Assembly (NCBI RefSeq): GCF_016865425.1
Contig: NZ_AP023355.1
Location: 2,044,198-2,108,197 of the forward strand
Length of the DNA stretch: 64,000 nt
Direction: 5' to 3'
Source: Actinocatenispora thailandica
Lineage (GTDB): Bacteria > Actinomycetota > Actinomycetes > Mycobacteriales > Micromonosporaceae
Shown here: positions 31,758-40,380 of the stretch, piece by piece
How positions within the stretch are numbered: the stretch's first letter is position 1
How the letters are laid out: the number at the start of each line of letters is the position of its first letter
Translations under genes and position numbers: made by a program
The notes under the pieces: generated by a model
What the model saw: the letters and a program-made list of their open reading frames with translations, nothing else
What the model was told of the DNA's origin: nothing
Databases searched by the model: none

Positions 31758-32576
31758 GTGAGGCGGCGCGGCAAGGTACCAGCGGCGATCGCGCTGGTGC
31801 TGTGGCTGCTCGTGGTGGCGATCCCGGTCTACTTCATCGTGGTGACCAGCCTGCGGCCGGCCGACGCGTACCTGTCGCACGGTGCCCTGCCGGTGCCGAC
31901 CCAGCTGAGCCTGGACAACTACGGCCGGGCGCTGCGGTTGGGCTTCAGCGGTTTCCTGCGCAACAGCGCCATCGTGACCGTCGCGACGATCGTGCTCACC
32001 CTCGGCGCCGCGCTGCCGGCCGCGTACGCGATCGTGCGCAACCGCAGCCGGCTGGTCCGCGTCTGGCTGTCGGTGTTCCTGTTCGGGCTGGCGATCCCGG
32101 CGCAGGCGGTGATCGTCCCGGTGTACCTGATCATCACCCGGCTGAAGCTGTACGACTCGCTCACCGCGATCGTGCTGCCCACCGCGGCGTTCTCGCTGCC
32201 GCTCGCGATCGTGGTGCTGACCAGCTCGCTGCGCGACATCCCGGACGAGCTGTACCAGTCGATGGAGCTGGACGGCGCCGGCAACGGCCGCGTCTTCACC
32301 CGGCTGGTGCTGCCGCTGTCGCGGCCGGGGCTGATCACCGTCGGCATCGTGGCCGGCCTCAACGCCTGGAACGGCATCCTGTTCCCGCTCGTGCTGACGC
32401 AGAGTTCGCGCTGGCGGGTGCTGCCGCTGGGGCTGTGGAACTTCCAGGGCCAGCACGGTACCGACGTGCCCGGCCTGATGGCCGCCGTCGTGCTGTCCGC
32501 CCTGCCGATGCTCGCCCTCTACCTGTTCGGCCGCCGGCACCTGCTCCGCGGCCTCGCCGCCGGTTTCGGCCGCTGA
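31758..32576 (+). CDS. bxlG: Sugar ABC transporter permease, MalG type (BxlG-like)
   Basis: 272 residues from GTG 31758, with GGGTGGGCGG upstream. Six membrane helices are visible (IALVLWLLVVAIPVYFIVV at the N-terminus). The EAA loop is YQSMELDGAGNGRVFTRLVL, followed by PLSRPGLITVGI and the NAWNGILFPLVLTQ segment. The C-terminal GRRHLLRGLAAGFGR is typical. It completes the importer with the MalF-type permease 49 bases upstream. It is the last gene of the operon; the next gene is an unrelated exporter. Confidence 0.93.
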   Translation: MRRRGKVPAAIALVLWLLVVAIPVYFIVVTSLRPADAYLSHGALPVPTQLSLDNYGRALRLGFSGFLRNSAIVTVATIVLTLGAALPAAYAIVRNRSRLVRVWLSVFLFGLAIPAQAVIVPVYLIITRLKLYDSLTAIVLPTAAFSLPLAIVVLTSSLRDIPDELYQSMELDGAGNGRVFTRLVLPLSRPGLITVGIVAGLNAWNGILFPLVLTQSSRWRVLPLGLWNFQGQHGTDVPGLMAAVVLSALPMLALYLFGRRHLLRGLAAGFGR

Positions 32577-32642
32577 CCGCTGGCGCTGACCGGCTCGGCC
32601 GAAATACCCTGACGGCCTGTCGACGACGGTTGCTGGTGCCCG

Positions 32643-32699
32643 GTGACGCTGCCCGACGTGTACCAGGTGACGAAGTACGACCCGGCCGAGCACGGGTAA
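32643..32699 (+). pseudogene. Possible N-terminal gene remnant (18 codons)
   Basis: GTG 32643 opens MTLPDVYQVTKYDPAEHG and stops at TAA 32697. The sequence reads like the start of a soluble protein rather than random GC-rich translation, and TAA stops are rare here. No downstream continuation was found in other frames before the MFS gene. It could be a decayed gene or chance. Confidence 0.25.
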
Positions 32700-32730
32700 C
32701 GGGGACGCCGCAGCGGACGAATGGAGACCG

Positions 32731-34206
32731 ATGGCCGACCGTCGGGCCCGGGTGCTCGTGGCGCTGGTGCTGACCATGGGGCTGGCCGCGATGGACACCA
32801 CGATCGTGGCGACCGCGCTGCCCTCGGTGGTGGCGGACCTGGGCGGCCGACACCTGTTCGCCTGGGTGTTCTCCACCTACCTGCTGGCGCAGACGGTGAC
32901 CATCCCGCTGTACGGCAAGCTCGCCGACCTGTACGGGCGCAAGCCGGTGCTGATCGCCGGGGTGGCCACGTTCCTCGCGGCCTCCGCCGCCTGCGCGGCG
33001 GCACCGAGCATGCTGGCGCTGATCGTGTTCCGCGGCATCCAGGGCCTCGGCGCCGGGTCGATCCAGGCGACCGTCGCGACCGTCGCCGGTGACCTCTACA
33101 CGATCGCCGAACGCGGCCGGGTGCAGGGCTGGCTGTCCAGCGTGTGGGGCATCTCGGCGCTGGTCGGGCCGGCCGCCGGCGGGCTGTTCAGCCAGTACGT
33201 CTCGTGGCGGTGGATCTTCCTGATCAACCTGCCGCTCGGCGGCTTCGCGCTCTGGATGCTGCTCCGCCACCTGACCGAACGCATCGAGCGGAAGCGGCAC
33301 CGGATCGACTACGCCGGTGCCGCGCTGATCCTCGGTGCCACCGCCGCGCTGATCGTCGGGCTGCTGTCCGGTGACAGCCGGTGGCCGTGGCTGTCGGCTC
33401 CCGGCATCGGCGTGTTCGGCGTCGCGGCGGTACTCACCGGGGTGGCCGTGGTGGTCGAACGGCATGCGGCCGAGCCGGTGCTGCCGGGCTGGCTGTGGAC
33501 CCGCCGCACCCTGGTCGGCGCGAACCTGACCATGGTCGTACTGGGGCTGATCGTGATCGGGATGAACACCGTGCTGCCCAGCTACGCGCAGCAGGTGTCC
33601 GGGTTGTCGCCGACCGCGGCCGGGTTCGTGCTCGCCGCGATGAGCATCACCTGGCCGATCTCCTCCAGCCTGTCCAACCGGCTGTACCTGCGGATCGGGT
33701 TCCGGGACACCGCCCTGGCCGGCACCCTGCTGGTGGTGCTCGCCACCGGCGTGCTGGTCCTGGTGCCGCCGAGCGGGCCGGCCTGGCAGCTGGTGGTCGC
33801 GACCGTGGTGATGGGCGGCGGTTTCGGGCTGATGTCCACCTCGATGCTGGTCGGCACCCAGTCCACGGTGGACTACGGCCGGCGCGGCGTGGTCACCGGC
33901 GGCACGATGTTCGGCCGCTACCTCGGTCAGAGCATCGGCGCCGCGGTGTACGCGGCGATCAGCAACGCCAGCCTGTCCGCCGCGCTGACCAGGCCGGTAC
34001 CCGACCTGGGCCCGGTGCCCCGGCAGGTCGACGGCATCGGCCGGGCGCTCGCGGCCGACCCGCGGTCGGCGGTCGCGCACTACCTGCGGGCCGCCGTGCA
34101 CACCGCGAGCCACCAGGTGTTCCTGGCGCTGCTGGGTACCGCGGTCCTCGGCGTCGGCTGTGTTCTGATCGCCCCGCGCCGCTTTCCCGTCCGCGACGAC
34201 CGGTGA
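32731..34206 (+). CDS. MFS drug exporter, DHA2 (EmrB/QacA) family
   Basis: 491 residues with GGAGA before the ATG. The first helix holds the DHA2 motif LTMGLAAMDTTIVATALPSV. Motif A is GKLADLYGRKPV and motif C is the GISALVGPAAGGLFSQYVSW region. The hydrophobicity pattern fits 14 membrane helices, one set after the central loop DYAGAALILGATAALIVGLL. Proton-driven export of lipophilic cations or antibiotics is the usual role. It has no adjacent TetR or MarR regulator and is convergent with the nitroreductase gene. Confidence 0.93.
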   Translation: MADRRARVLVALVLTMGLAAMDTTIVATALPSVVADLGGRHLFAWVFSTYLLAQTVTIPLYGKLADLYGRKPVLIAGVATFLAASAACAAAPSMLALIVFRGIQGLGAGSIQATVATVAGDLYTIAERGRVQGWLSSVWGISALVGPAAGGLFSQYVSWRWIFLINLPLGGFALWMLLRHLTERIERKRHRIDYAGAALILGATAALIVGLLSGDSRWPWLSAPGIGVFGVAAVLTGVAVVVERHAAEPVLPGWLWTRRTLVGANLTMVVLGLIVIGMNTVLPSYAQQVSGLSPTAAGFVLAAMSITWPISSSLSNRLYLRIGFRDTALAGTLLVVLATGVLVLVPPSGPAWQLVVATVVMGGGFGLMSTSMLVGTQSTVDYGRRGVVTGGTMFGRYLGQSIGAAVYAAISNASLSAALTRPVPDLGPVPRQVDGIGRALAADPRSAVAHYLRAAVHTASHQVFLALLGTAVLGVGCVLIAPRRFPVRDDR

Positions 34207-34284
34207 GCCCCCAACCGGGCGCTCCGCGGGCCGCGGCCCCGTCGGCCGCCGGGCCGGTGCCCGTCGACCGGCGAGCCGGCCGGT

Positions 34285-35454
34285 TCAGAGCAGGTCGGTG
34301 ACGTCGGGGACCGGCCGGCGCGGGGTGGCGAACATCGGCCGTGACGGGTAGCCGATCCGCAGCACCAGGTAGGGCGAGCCGAGCCGGCCGGACATCCGGC
34401 GCAGCCGGGACCGGGCTTCCGGCACTTCCAGCGCCTGGGAGTACAGCGACGCCGCCAGGCCGGCGTCGGTGCCGGCGAGCAGCACCGCCTGCAACGCCTC
34501 GCCGACGGCGACCTGGTCGGCCGGATGCTCGCCCGGTCCGCCCAGCACCGCCACCAGCGGCGCCGGTTCGAAGCCGCGGTCCGGGCGCCGCGGCGCGCCG
34601 CCGTAGTCGCGGCCGGGCAGCAGGTCGCCCGGCTCCGGTCGGGGGCCGGCGGCCCGGCCGGGTATGCCGTCGGTGGCGCCCGCGTCCCGCCGGATCCACC
34701 GGGACACTTCCTGCTCGTACGCCGGGTCGGCGCGCAGTACCCGGTCGGCGTCGGTGATCAGCTCGCCGAGCATCCGTCGCGTCGCCGGCTCCACCACCAG
34801 GTCCAGCCAGCAGCCCCGGGTACGTGCCGCCTCGGTCAACGTGGCATGCAGCGCGGGGTCGACCGGCAGGTCGTCGCGGAACGGGTACCGGTTGCTGTGC
34901 CGGCGGGCGATCGCGGCGTGCAGCGCCTGCTCCCGCGGTGCGGCGGGCCGGGCGACTCCGGGCCGTACCACCGCGAGCAGTTCCGGGTCGGCCGGGTCGG
35001 GCAGCGCCGCGACGTCGGCGGCCCGGCCCAGCCGGACCGGGAACGCCAGCCGCAGGTTGTGCAGCGCCGCGCCGCAGGCGATGCGTGCCGCGACGCCGTC
35101 CGGGTCGGCCACCGGCAGCCGCCGCTCCGGATCCAGCCGCACCTCGATGCGCCCGGTACCGACGGCGAAGCGCCACGGCTGGCTGTTGTGCATCGACGGC
35201 GCGAGTATCGCGGAGGCGATCGTGCCGACGAGCGTCTCGGCGCTCACCGCCGGCCCGGCGGCCACGCCCGCGGCCCGTTCGGCGAGCTGCCGGGCGGCGC
35301 CGATCAGCCGCGGCTCGTCCTCGGTGTGGGCGGCCCGTTCGCGCAGTTCGACGAGCTCGCGCCAGAGCCGCGCCGGATCGGAGTGCTCGGCGCCGCGCGG
35401 CCCGCGCTGCAGGTCGCGTTCGGCCCGCCGTAGCAGGTCGCGGAGCTCACTCAT
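34285..35454 (-). CDS. Acg-type nitroreductase-family protein
   Basis: 389 residues from the ATG giving MSELRDLLRRAERDL, with GGGAGGAG upstream. The start region is a charged helix. The flavin-domain motif APSMHNSQPWRFAVGTGRIE at about residue 84 matches the Acg/nitroreductase-like proteins of mycobacteria and actinomycetes, and RRHSNRYPFRDDLPVD and GSPYLVLRIGYPS complete it. Acg proteins carry two half-site nitroreductase domains and are thought to sequester FMN rather than catalyse reduction; expression is often under the hypoxia/DosR response together with Usp proteins. A Usp gene lies about 1 kb away on the other strand, consistent with a dormancy-type response. Confidence 0.88.
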   Translation of the reverse strand: MSELRDLLRRAERDLQRGPRGAEHSDPARLWRELVELRERAAHTEDEPRLIGAARQLAERAAGVAAGPAVSAETLVGTIASAILAPSMHNSQPWRFAVGTGRIEVRLDPERRLPVADPDGVAARIACGAALHNLRLAFPVRLGRAADVAALPDPADPELLAVVRPGVARPAAPREQALHAAIARRHSNRYPFRDDLPVDPALHATLTEAARTRGCWLDLVVEPATRRMLGELITDADRVLRADPAYEQEVSRWIRRDAGATDGIPGRAAGPRPEPGDLLPGRDYGGAPRRPDRGFEPAPLVAVLGGPGEHPADQVAVGEALQAVLLAGTDAGLAASLYSQALEVPEARSRLRRMSGRLGSPYLVLRIGYPSRPMFATPRRPVPDVTDLL

Positions 35455-35589
35455 CCGCAACTCCTCCCACGCCACGCCGCTGGCCGACGTCGCTACCCGC
35501 GGTGAGTCTGCCTGCGGTCCATTGTGCGGCCCGGTGCCCGGCTGGTGGGCCCGTTCGCGGTAGCCGGCGGATTCGCGGCAGCCGGTGGA

Positions 35590-36168
35590 TCAGGCGGGCT
35601 GGATCAGCTCGACGGTCGTCCCGGACGGGTCGCGCAGGTAGCCGTACCGCGGACCGGGTGCGTCGAATTCTCCCGGTACCGGTGGGTCCGTCCGGTGCCA
35701 GCCGGCGTCGTCGGCGGCGGCCAGGACGGCGTCGAGATCGTCGACCAGCAGCGCCAGCCGCATGCCCCGGACATCGAACGCCCGGTACCCGCCGGGGCGG
35801 CCCGGCGCGAGTTCGATGCGGCGACCGCCTGCCGCGAGGACGACGCGCAGCGACGGCTCCTCACCGGTACCGACCGGTTCGCCGGCCGTGGTCACGTCGA
35901 AGCCGAGCACGTCGCGCCACAGCGCCAGCGACGGGCCGAGGTCGGAACTCGCCGGCGATGCCGGTTCGTCCGGCCGTTCCGGCAGCCAGCGGACCGTACC
36001 GGTGCGAAACCACACCCGCGGGTCGTCCGGGTCGTCCGGGCCGGGTGTCCCGCCACCGCGGCGGTCCGACACCAGCCGGCAGAGCGCCCAGGCGATGAGG
36101 ACGAGCAGGTAGCCGGCGGCCAGCACACCGAAGGTCGGAACCAACCAGGTAGCGCCCGCAGCTGTCAC
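35590..36168 (-). CDS. Membrane-anchored VOC (glyoxalase/bleomycin-resistance) domain protein
   Basis: 192 residues from GTG 36168. One N-terminal membrane helix (LVPTFGVLAAGYLLVLIAWA, residues 9-28), a basic/Pro linker, then a single VOC domain from about residue 50 to the end: SLALWRDVLGFDVTTAGEP, MRLALLVDDLDAVLAAADDA and YGYLRDPSGTTVELIQPA. VOC domains bind a metal or a ligand such as an antibiotic. The H/E metal set is only partly present (final Glu of VELIQPA), so ligand sequestration is as likely as catalysis. An anchor helix on a VOC protein is unusual. The gene stands alone between the nitroreductase and Usp genes. Confidence 0.75.
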   Translation of the reverse strand: MTAAGATWLVPTFGVLAAGYLLVLIAWALCRLVSDRRGGGTPGPDDPDDPRVWFRTGTVRWLPERPDEPASPASSDLGPSLALWRDVLGFDVTTAGEPVGTGEEPSLRVVLAAGGRRIELAPGRPGGYRAFDVRGMRLALLVDDLDAVLAAADDAGWHRTDPPVPGEFDAPGPRYGYLRDPSGTTVELIQPA

Positions 36169-36357
36169 CGGCCTGAGTCCTCTCTGGTTTTTGCCTGGGC
36201 AAGTATCGGGGCTGGCGCGCGGCGCCGAGGTCGGCCGAACGGGCGAGGTGCGGCGCCCGATCGGCCGGTGTCGTCGGGGCGAGGACCGGGTCCGGGAGCC
36301 GCCGCGCCGGTACGATCACGGGTACCCACCCCCGCGAACGCCGTCCACGGCGCACCG

Positions 36358-36450
36358 CCGAACCCGACCGCCGGCAGTGCCGACGACGCCGAACCCGACG
36401 GCCGGCAGTGCCGACGACGCCGAACCCGACGGCCGGCAGTGCCGACGGCC
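36358..36450. repeat. 31-bp tandem repeat, three copies, upstream of a Usp gene
   Basis: Units at 36358, 36389 and 36420 each begin CCGAACCCGAC and contain GGCAGTGCCGACGAC. Copies 1 and 2 differ at one base; copy 3 diverges at its end. The 308-base gap before the Usp gene otherwise shows nothing, so the repeats lie in its leader or promoter. The period is not a multiple of three. Confidence 0.9.
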
Positions 36451-36476
36451 CGACGGTCGGCAGGGAGGGGAACGAC

Positions 36477-37370
36477 ATGACCGGCACCGCCAACCCGCCG
36501 ATCCTGGTCGGCGTCGACGGTTCACCGGCGAGCCTCGCCGCCGCCCGGTGGGCGGCCGACGCGGCGAGCCTGCGCCGGCACCCGCTGCGGCTGGTGGCCG
36601 CGTTCCGCTGGCCCGCCCAGGCGTACACGGTGGAACCGCGTGGGGATCCGCCGGACACCGAGCAGATCCGGGACGACGCCCGCCGGCAGCTCGCCGCCGA
36701 GGTCGACCTGCTGCGCACCGAGTACCCGAACGTCACGATCGACGGTGACTTCGTCGAGGCGTCGCCCGCCCGGGTGCTGGTGGAACGGTCCCGCGACGCG
36801 GCCCTGACGGTGGTCGGCCAGCGCGGCGTCGGCGGGCTCTCCGGGCTGCTGCTCGGGTCGATCAGCGCGCAGGTCGCGGCGCATGCCAGCGGCCCGGTGG
36901 TGGTCGTCCCGGCGACCGAGAACGTACCGCCCTCCGGCGTCGACCGCCCGGTCGTGGTCGGCGTGGACGGGTCGACGCTGTCCGGGGCGGCGATCGAGTT
37001 CGCGTTCGCCGAGGCCTCCTGGCGGCGGGCCCGGCTGGTGGCCGTGCACGCCTGGATGGCGCCCGGCTCGGACCGCCCGCACGACCGGGTGCCGCTCTAC
37101 TACAACCTCGACGAGGTGGCCGAGGAGGAGCGGCGGATGCTGTCCGAGTCGCTCGCCGGAATGCGCGCCGAGTACCCGGACGTGCCGGTCGAACCGGTAC
37201 TGGTGCACGGCATGCCGGTGCCCGAGCTGCTGCAGCGCAGCGCCGACGCCTGGCTGCTCGCGGTCGGTTCCCGCGGTCGCGGCGGCTTCGCCGGCCTGGT
37301 GCTCGGCTCGACCAGCCGGTCGTTGCTGCATCGCGCGCCGTGCCCGGTCGCGGTGATCCGCTCCCGCTGA
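36477..37370 (+). CDS. Universal stress protein with two tandem Usp domains
   Basis: 297 residues. GGGAGGGG precedes the ATG giving MTGTANPPI. Domain 1 (about 8-145) starts ILVGVDGSPASLAAARWA and ends with the ATP-binding loop VGQRGVGGLSGLLLGSISAQ. Domain 2 (about 158-295) starts VVVGVDGSTLSGAAIEFA and ends VGSRGRGGFAGLVLGSTSRS. Both G-x2-G-x9-GS loops are present, so ATP binding is expected in both. Tandem Usp proteins are induced in starvation and hypoxia in actinomycetes. A triple 31-bp repeat lies immediately upstream of the ribosome site. Confidence 0.94.
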   Translation: MTGTANPPILVGVDGSPASLAAARWAADAASLRRHPLRLVAAFRWPAQAYTVEPRGDPPDTEQIRDDARRQLAAEVDLLRTEYPNVTIDGDFVEASPARVLVERSRDAALTVVGQRGVGGLSGLLLGSISAQVAAHASGPVVVVPATENVPPSGVDRPVVVGVDGSTLSGAAIEFAFAEASWRRARLVAVHAWMAPGSDRPHDRVPLYYNLDEVAEEERRMLSESLAGMRAEYPDVPVEPVLVHGMPVPELLQRSADAWLLAVGSRGRGGFAGLVLGSTSRSLLHRAPCPVAVIRSR

Positions 37371-37422
37371 CCGGTTCCGGGTGCCGAGCCGGCCGCGCCG
37401 GGCCGGCTCGTACGATCGGGCG

Positions 37423-38322
37423 ATGCCGATCCTGCCGCCGGACGACGACGAGGCGGTGCCGGGCTACCTGCGGGCGCTCGGCCTGCCCGGGGCGATCGAC
37501 CTGCACGTGCACTTCCTGCCGGACCGGGTGCTGCACAAGGTCTGGCGCTACTTCGACCGCGCCGAGCCGCTGCTCGGCGTGCGCTGGCCGATCACGTACC
37601 GGTGGGCGCAGCCGGCGCGGCTGGCGCACCTGCGCTCGCTGGGTGTGCTGCGGTTCCCGGCGCTGGTCTACCCGCACAAGCCGGGCATGGCCCGATGGCT
37701 GAACGACTGGGCGCTGGAGTTCGCCGCAGCGACACCCGACTGCCTGCCGTCGGCGACGTTCTTTCCCGAACCGGACGCGGTCGGCTACCTGGCCGACGCG
37801 CTGCGCCGGGGCGCCGTGGTGGTCAAGTCGCACCTGCAGGTCGGCGGGTACGACCCGCGCGACCCGCTGCTCGACGGCGTCTGGGCGCTGCTCGCCGCGC
37901 ACCGGGTCCCGGTGGTCTGCCACTGCGGCCGGGGCCCGGAGGAGGGTGCGCACACCGGCGTCGGGCCGATCGGCGAGGTGCTGGCCCGCCATCCGGACCT
38001 GCGGCTGGTGGTGGCGCACCTGGGCATGCCGGACTACGCGAACTTCCTCGACCTGGCGCGGCGGTACCAGCACGTGTACCTGGACACCACGATGGCGTTC
38101 ACCGACTTCGCCGAGCGGATCGCGCCGTTCCCGCCGGAGCTGGTACCGCTGCTCGACGTGCTCGCCGGCCGGATCGTGCTCGGCTCCGACTTCCCGAACA
38201 TCCCCTACCCCTACGCGCACCAGGTCGCCGCGCTGCACCGGCTCGGTCTCGGTCCGGACTGGCTGCGCGCGGTCCTGCACGACAACGCCGCCCGGCTGCT
38301 CGCCGACGTCGCCGCGGGGTGA
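37423..38322 (+). CDS. Amidohydrolase-2 family metal-dependent hydrolase
   Basis: 299 residues from the ATG giving MPILPPDDDEAVPGY; a GTG 14 codons upstream is less likely. The HxH motif is in GAIDLHVHFLPDRVL, the lysine/carboxyl strand in VVVKSHLQVGGYDP, the histidine in VVCHCGRGPEEG, VVAHLGMPDY and the late Asp in VLGSDFPNIPYPY. All expected metal ligands of the family are present. It may act as a decarboxylase, lactonase or amidohydrolase, and the sequence does not discriminate. It is downstream of a Usp gene and precedes a zinc dehydrogenase on the same strand with a 104-base gap, not clearly one operon. Confidence 0.87.
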   Translation: MPILPPDDDEAVPGYLRALGLPGAIDLHVHFLPDRVLHKVWRYFDRAEPLLGVRWPITYRWAQPARLAHLRSLGVLRFPALVYPHKPGMARWLNDWALEFAAATPDCLPSATFFPEPDAVGYLADALRRGAVVVKSHLQVGGYDPRDPLLDGVWALLAAHRVPVVCHCGRGPEEGAHTGVGPIGEVLARHPDLRLVVAHLGMPDYANFLDLARRYQHVYLDTTMAFTDFAERIAPFPPELVPLLDVLAGRIVLGSDFPNIPYPYAHQVAALHRLGLGPDWLRAVLHDNAARLLADVAAG

Positions 38323-38426
38323 CCACCTGCACACCGCCGACGGCCGGTACGGACCCTAGGGTCGGTGGGAGGGCCGTGGCGGCTGCACGGATGCGGGCCC
38401 TCGGGGCCGGCGAAGTGGGAGGGCGC

Positions 38427-39485
38427 ATGGGCGAGACGATGACCGGGGTGTACCTGCCGGGTGAGCGCACGGTGCGGTTGGCGTCGGTGCCGGTCCCGGT
38501 GCCGGGGCCGGGACAGGTGCTGCTGCGGGTGGGCGCCTCCACGATCTGCGGCAGCGACCTGCGCGCCATCTACCGGGAGCACCTCGGCGCCGGCCCGGAG
38601 GCGTACCAGGACGTGATCGCCGGGCACGAGCCGGCCGGCACGGTGGTCCAGGTGGGTCCGCAGGTGGCGGGGCTGGCGGTGGACGACCGGGTGGTCGTCT
38701 ACCACGTCAGCGGCTGCGGGCGCTGCGCCGACTGCCGGCTCGGGTACCAGATCAGCTGCACGTCGCCGGAGCGCGCGGCGTACGGCTGGCAGCGGGACGG
38801 CGGGCACGCCGAGTTCCTGCTCGCGCAGGCCCGCGACTGCCTGCCGCTGCCCCCGTCACTGTCCATGGTGGACGGTGCCTGCGTCGCGTGCGGTTTCGGC
38901 ACCGCGTACGAGGGGCTGTGCCGGGCCGCCGTCTCCGGCGCGGACCGGCTGCTGGTGATCGGCCTCGGGCCGGTGGGCCAGGCCGTCGGACTGCTCGGCG
39001 GCGCCCTCGGCGCGCCGCTGCGGATCGGCGTCGACGTCAGTGCACGACGGCTGGCCGCCGCGCTGGAACTCGGCGCGATCGACCGGGCGGTGACCGTCGA
39101 CGAGGCGGACGCCGCGATCGCCGAGCTGACCGGGGGAGCCGGCTGCGAGGTGGCGGTGGACTGCTCCGGCGCGACCGCCGGCCGGACCCTCGCGGTCCGC
39201 GGCACCGCCCGCCGCGGCCGGGTCGTGTTGCTCGGCGAGGGCGCCCGGCTCGACGTCGAGGCGAGCCCGCTGCTGCTGCACCGACAGCTGACCGTGCACG
39301 GGTCCTGGGTGACCAGCACGTACCGGATGGCCGAGCTGCTGGACCGGCTGGCCCGCTGGCAGCTGCACCCCGAGGTCGTGGTCACCGACCGGTTCGCCCT
39401 CGCCGACGCCGACGCCGCGTACCGGCTCGCCGACACCGGCGACCGCGGCAAGATCGCGTTGGTGCCGGCCGGGGCGGGCCGCTGA
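38427..39485 (+). CDS. Zinc-dependent alcohol dehydrogenase (MDR family)
   Basis: 352 residues with GGGAGG before the ATG giving MGETMTGVYLPGERTV. The catalytic zinc ligands are in ASTICGSDLRAI and the GHEPAGTVVQVG region; the structural zinc lobe is CGRCADCRLGYQISC. The Rossmann motif is VIGLGPVGQAVGLLGG. It oxidises or reduces a small alcohol or sugar alcohol with NAD(P). HGSWVTSTYRMAELLDRLAR near the end resembles sorbitol or threonine dehydrogenase-type members. Substrate unknown. It converges on the methyltransferase/AONS-like pair. Confidence 0.93.
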   Translation: MGETMTGVYLPGERTVRLASVPVPVPGPGQVLLRVGASTICGSDLRAIYREHLGAGPEAYQDVIAGHEPAGTVVQVGPQVAGLAVDDRVVVYHVSGCGRCADCRLGYQISCTSPERAAYGWQRDGGHAEFLLAQARDCLPLPPSLSMVDGACVACGFGTAYEGLCRAAVSGADRLLVIGLGPVGQAVGLLGGALGAPLRIGVDVSARRLAAALELGAIDRAVTVDEADAAIAELTGGAGCEVAVDCSGATAGRTLAVRGTARRGRVVLLGEGARLDVEASPLLLHRQLTVHGSWVTSTYRMAELLDRLARWQLHPEVVVTDRFALADADAAYRLADTGDRGKIALVPAGAGR

Positions 39486-39534
39486 CCGCGCCGCGGTCGA
39501 CGCGGACCGGCCCCGGCCGGTGGCTGGCGGGTGC

Positions 39535-40380
39535 TCAGCGGCGGCGGGCGTGCAGGACGAGCATCCCGTCGTCGCCGTAGGCCGGCAGGGTGTCGTCACG
39601 CGGGACGGCGACGATCTCCAGGTCGTCGACCAGCGGCTCGAACACGTCGTGCAGGATCTCGGCGGTCACCGGCAGGCCGGGCCAGACCGACCCGTCGCCG
39701 AGCCGGTAGGTGGGCATCCCCGCCATGAACGCCGCGACCAGCCACCCGGCCGGCCGCACCGCGGCGACGAAGCCGGCACACAGCGACCGGAACTCGTCCT
39801 CCTCGGCGGTCACGCTCTCCGCGACGAAGTGCATCGACGCCAGGTCGTACGGCGGGGCCGGCGGCGCGGTCAGCGGCGCGCGGTGCACCTGCACCACCGA
39901 CAGCGCCTGCCGCATGGTCGCCGGCAGTGCCGGGTCGAGCCGCCGGCACTCCGCGTAGAACGGCTGCCAGCTCGGCTCCGGCCCGTCGGCCAGCGTGCGC
40001 CGCAGGTACGCCACCCCGGCGGCGCCCGGCTCGACCGCGTCGATGTGCCGGCTGGCCGCCGCGGCCAGCAGCAGCGGGTACAGGTTGGGCCCGGCGCCGA
40101 GCTCCACGGTGCGCTCCAGCGAGCCGGGCTCGATCCGCCGGTACAGCGCGGAGTGCGCGGCGATCACCGCCGCGTCGCTGGGGTGCAGGGTGCGGTAGTT
40201 CTCGGCCAGGTACTGCTCGACCGGCCACGCGTCCCAGTCCGCGTCGGCGTTGCGCCGCGGCGCGGCGTCCTGCGCACCCTGCCGCGGCGCGGCGTCCTGC
40301 GCCCCCTGCCGCGGCGTGGCGCCGCCAGTACCGGGGGCTGTCGTGGCGTCGTGCGCGCCGGGCCGTGATTGCGCTGTCAT
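39535..40380 (-). CDS. SAM-dependent methyltransferase (NNMT/PNMT-like), partner of AONS-like enzyme
   Basis: 281 residues. The ATG overlaps the stop of the upstream AONS-like gene, so the two are co-translated. The first 45 residues are a repeat-built linker (RQGAQDAAP twice). The methyltransferase domain starts at WPVEQYLAENYRTLHP, then the SAM loop VELGAGPNLYPLLLAAAAS and IDAVEPGAAGV, and later PYDLASMHFVAESVTAEEDE. This layout matches small-molecule N- or O-methyltransferases of the NNMT/PNMT/TEMT type, also found in Streptomyces clusters. It likely methylates the product of its AONS-like partner; the molecule is unknown. Confidence 0.85.
   Translation of the reverse strand: MTAQSRPGAHDATTAPGTGGATPRQGAQDAAPRQGAQDAAPRRNADADWDAWPVEQYLAENYRTLHPSDAAVIAAHSALYRRIEPGSLERTVELGAGPNLYPLLLAAAASRHIDAVEPGAAGVAYLRRTLADGPEPSWQPFYAECRRLDPALPATMRQALSVVQVHRAPLTAPPAPPYDLASMHFVAESVTAEEDEFRSLCAGFVAAVRPAGWLVAAFMAGMPTYRLGDGSVWPGLPVTAEILHDVFEPLVDDLEIVAVPRDDTLPAYGDDGMLVLHARRR
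40254..40320 (-). repeat. 27-bp tandem repeat in the methyltransferase gene
   Basis: Two 27-base copies at 40254-40280 and 40281-40307, differing at one base, then a partial third. In the gene's frame each encodes RQGAQDAAP. The period is a multiple of three, so copy-number change would keep the frame. Confidence 0.85.

Noticed and set aside
36358-36450. CRISPR array
   Set aside because: The three 31-bp units are directly adjacent with no spacers, and no cas genes are in the window.
37381-37422. GTG start extending the amidohydrolase by 14 residues
   Set aside because: The added residues (PSRPRRAGSYDRA) are noise-like. The ATG at 37423 begins the recognisable domain region.
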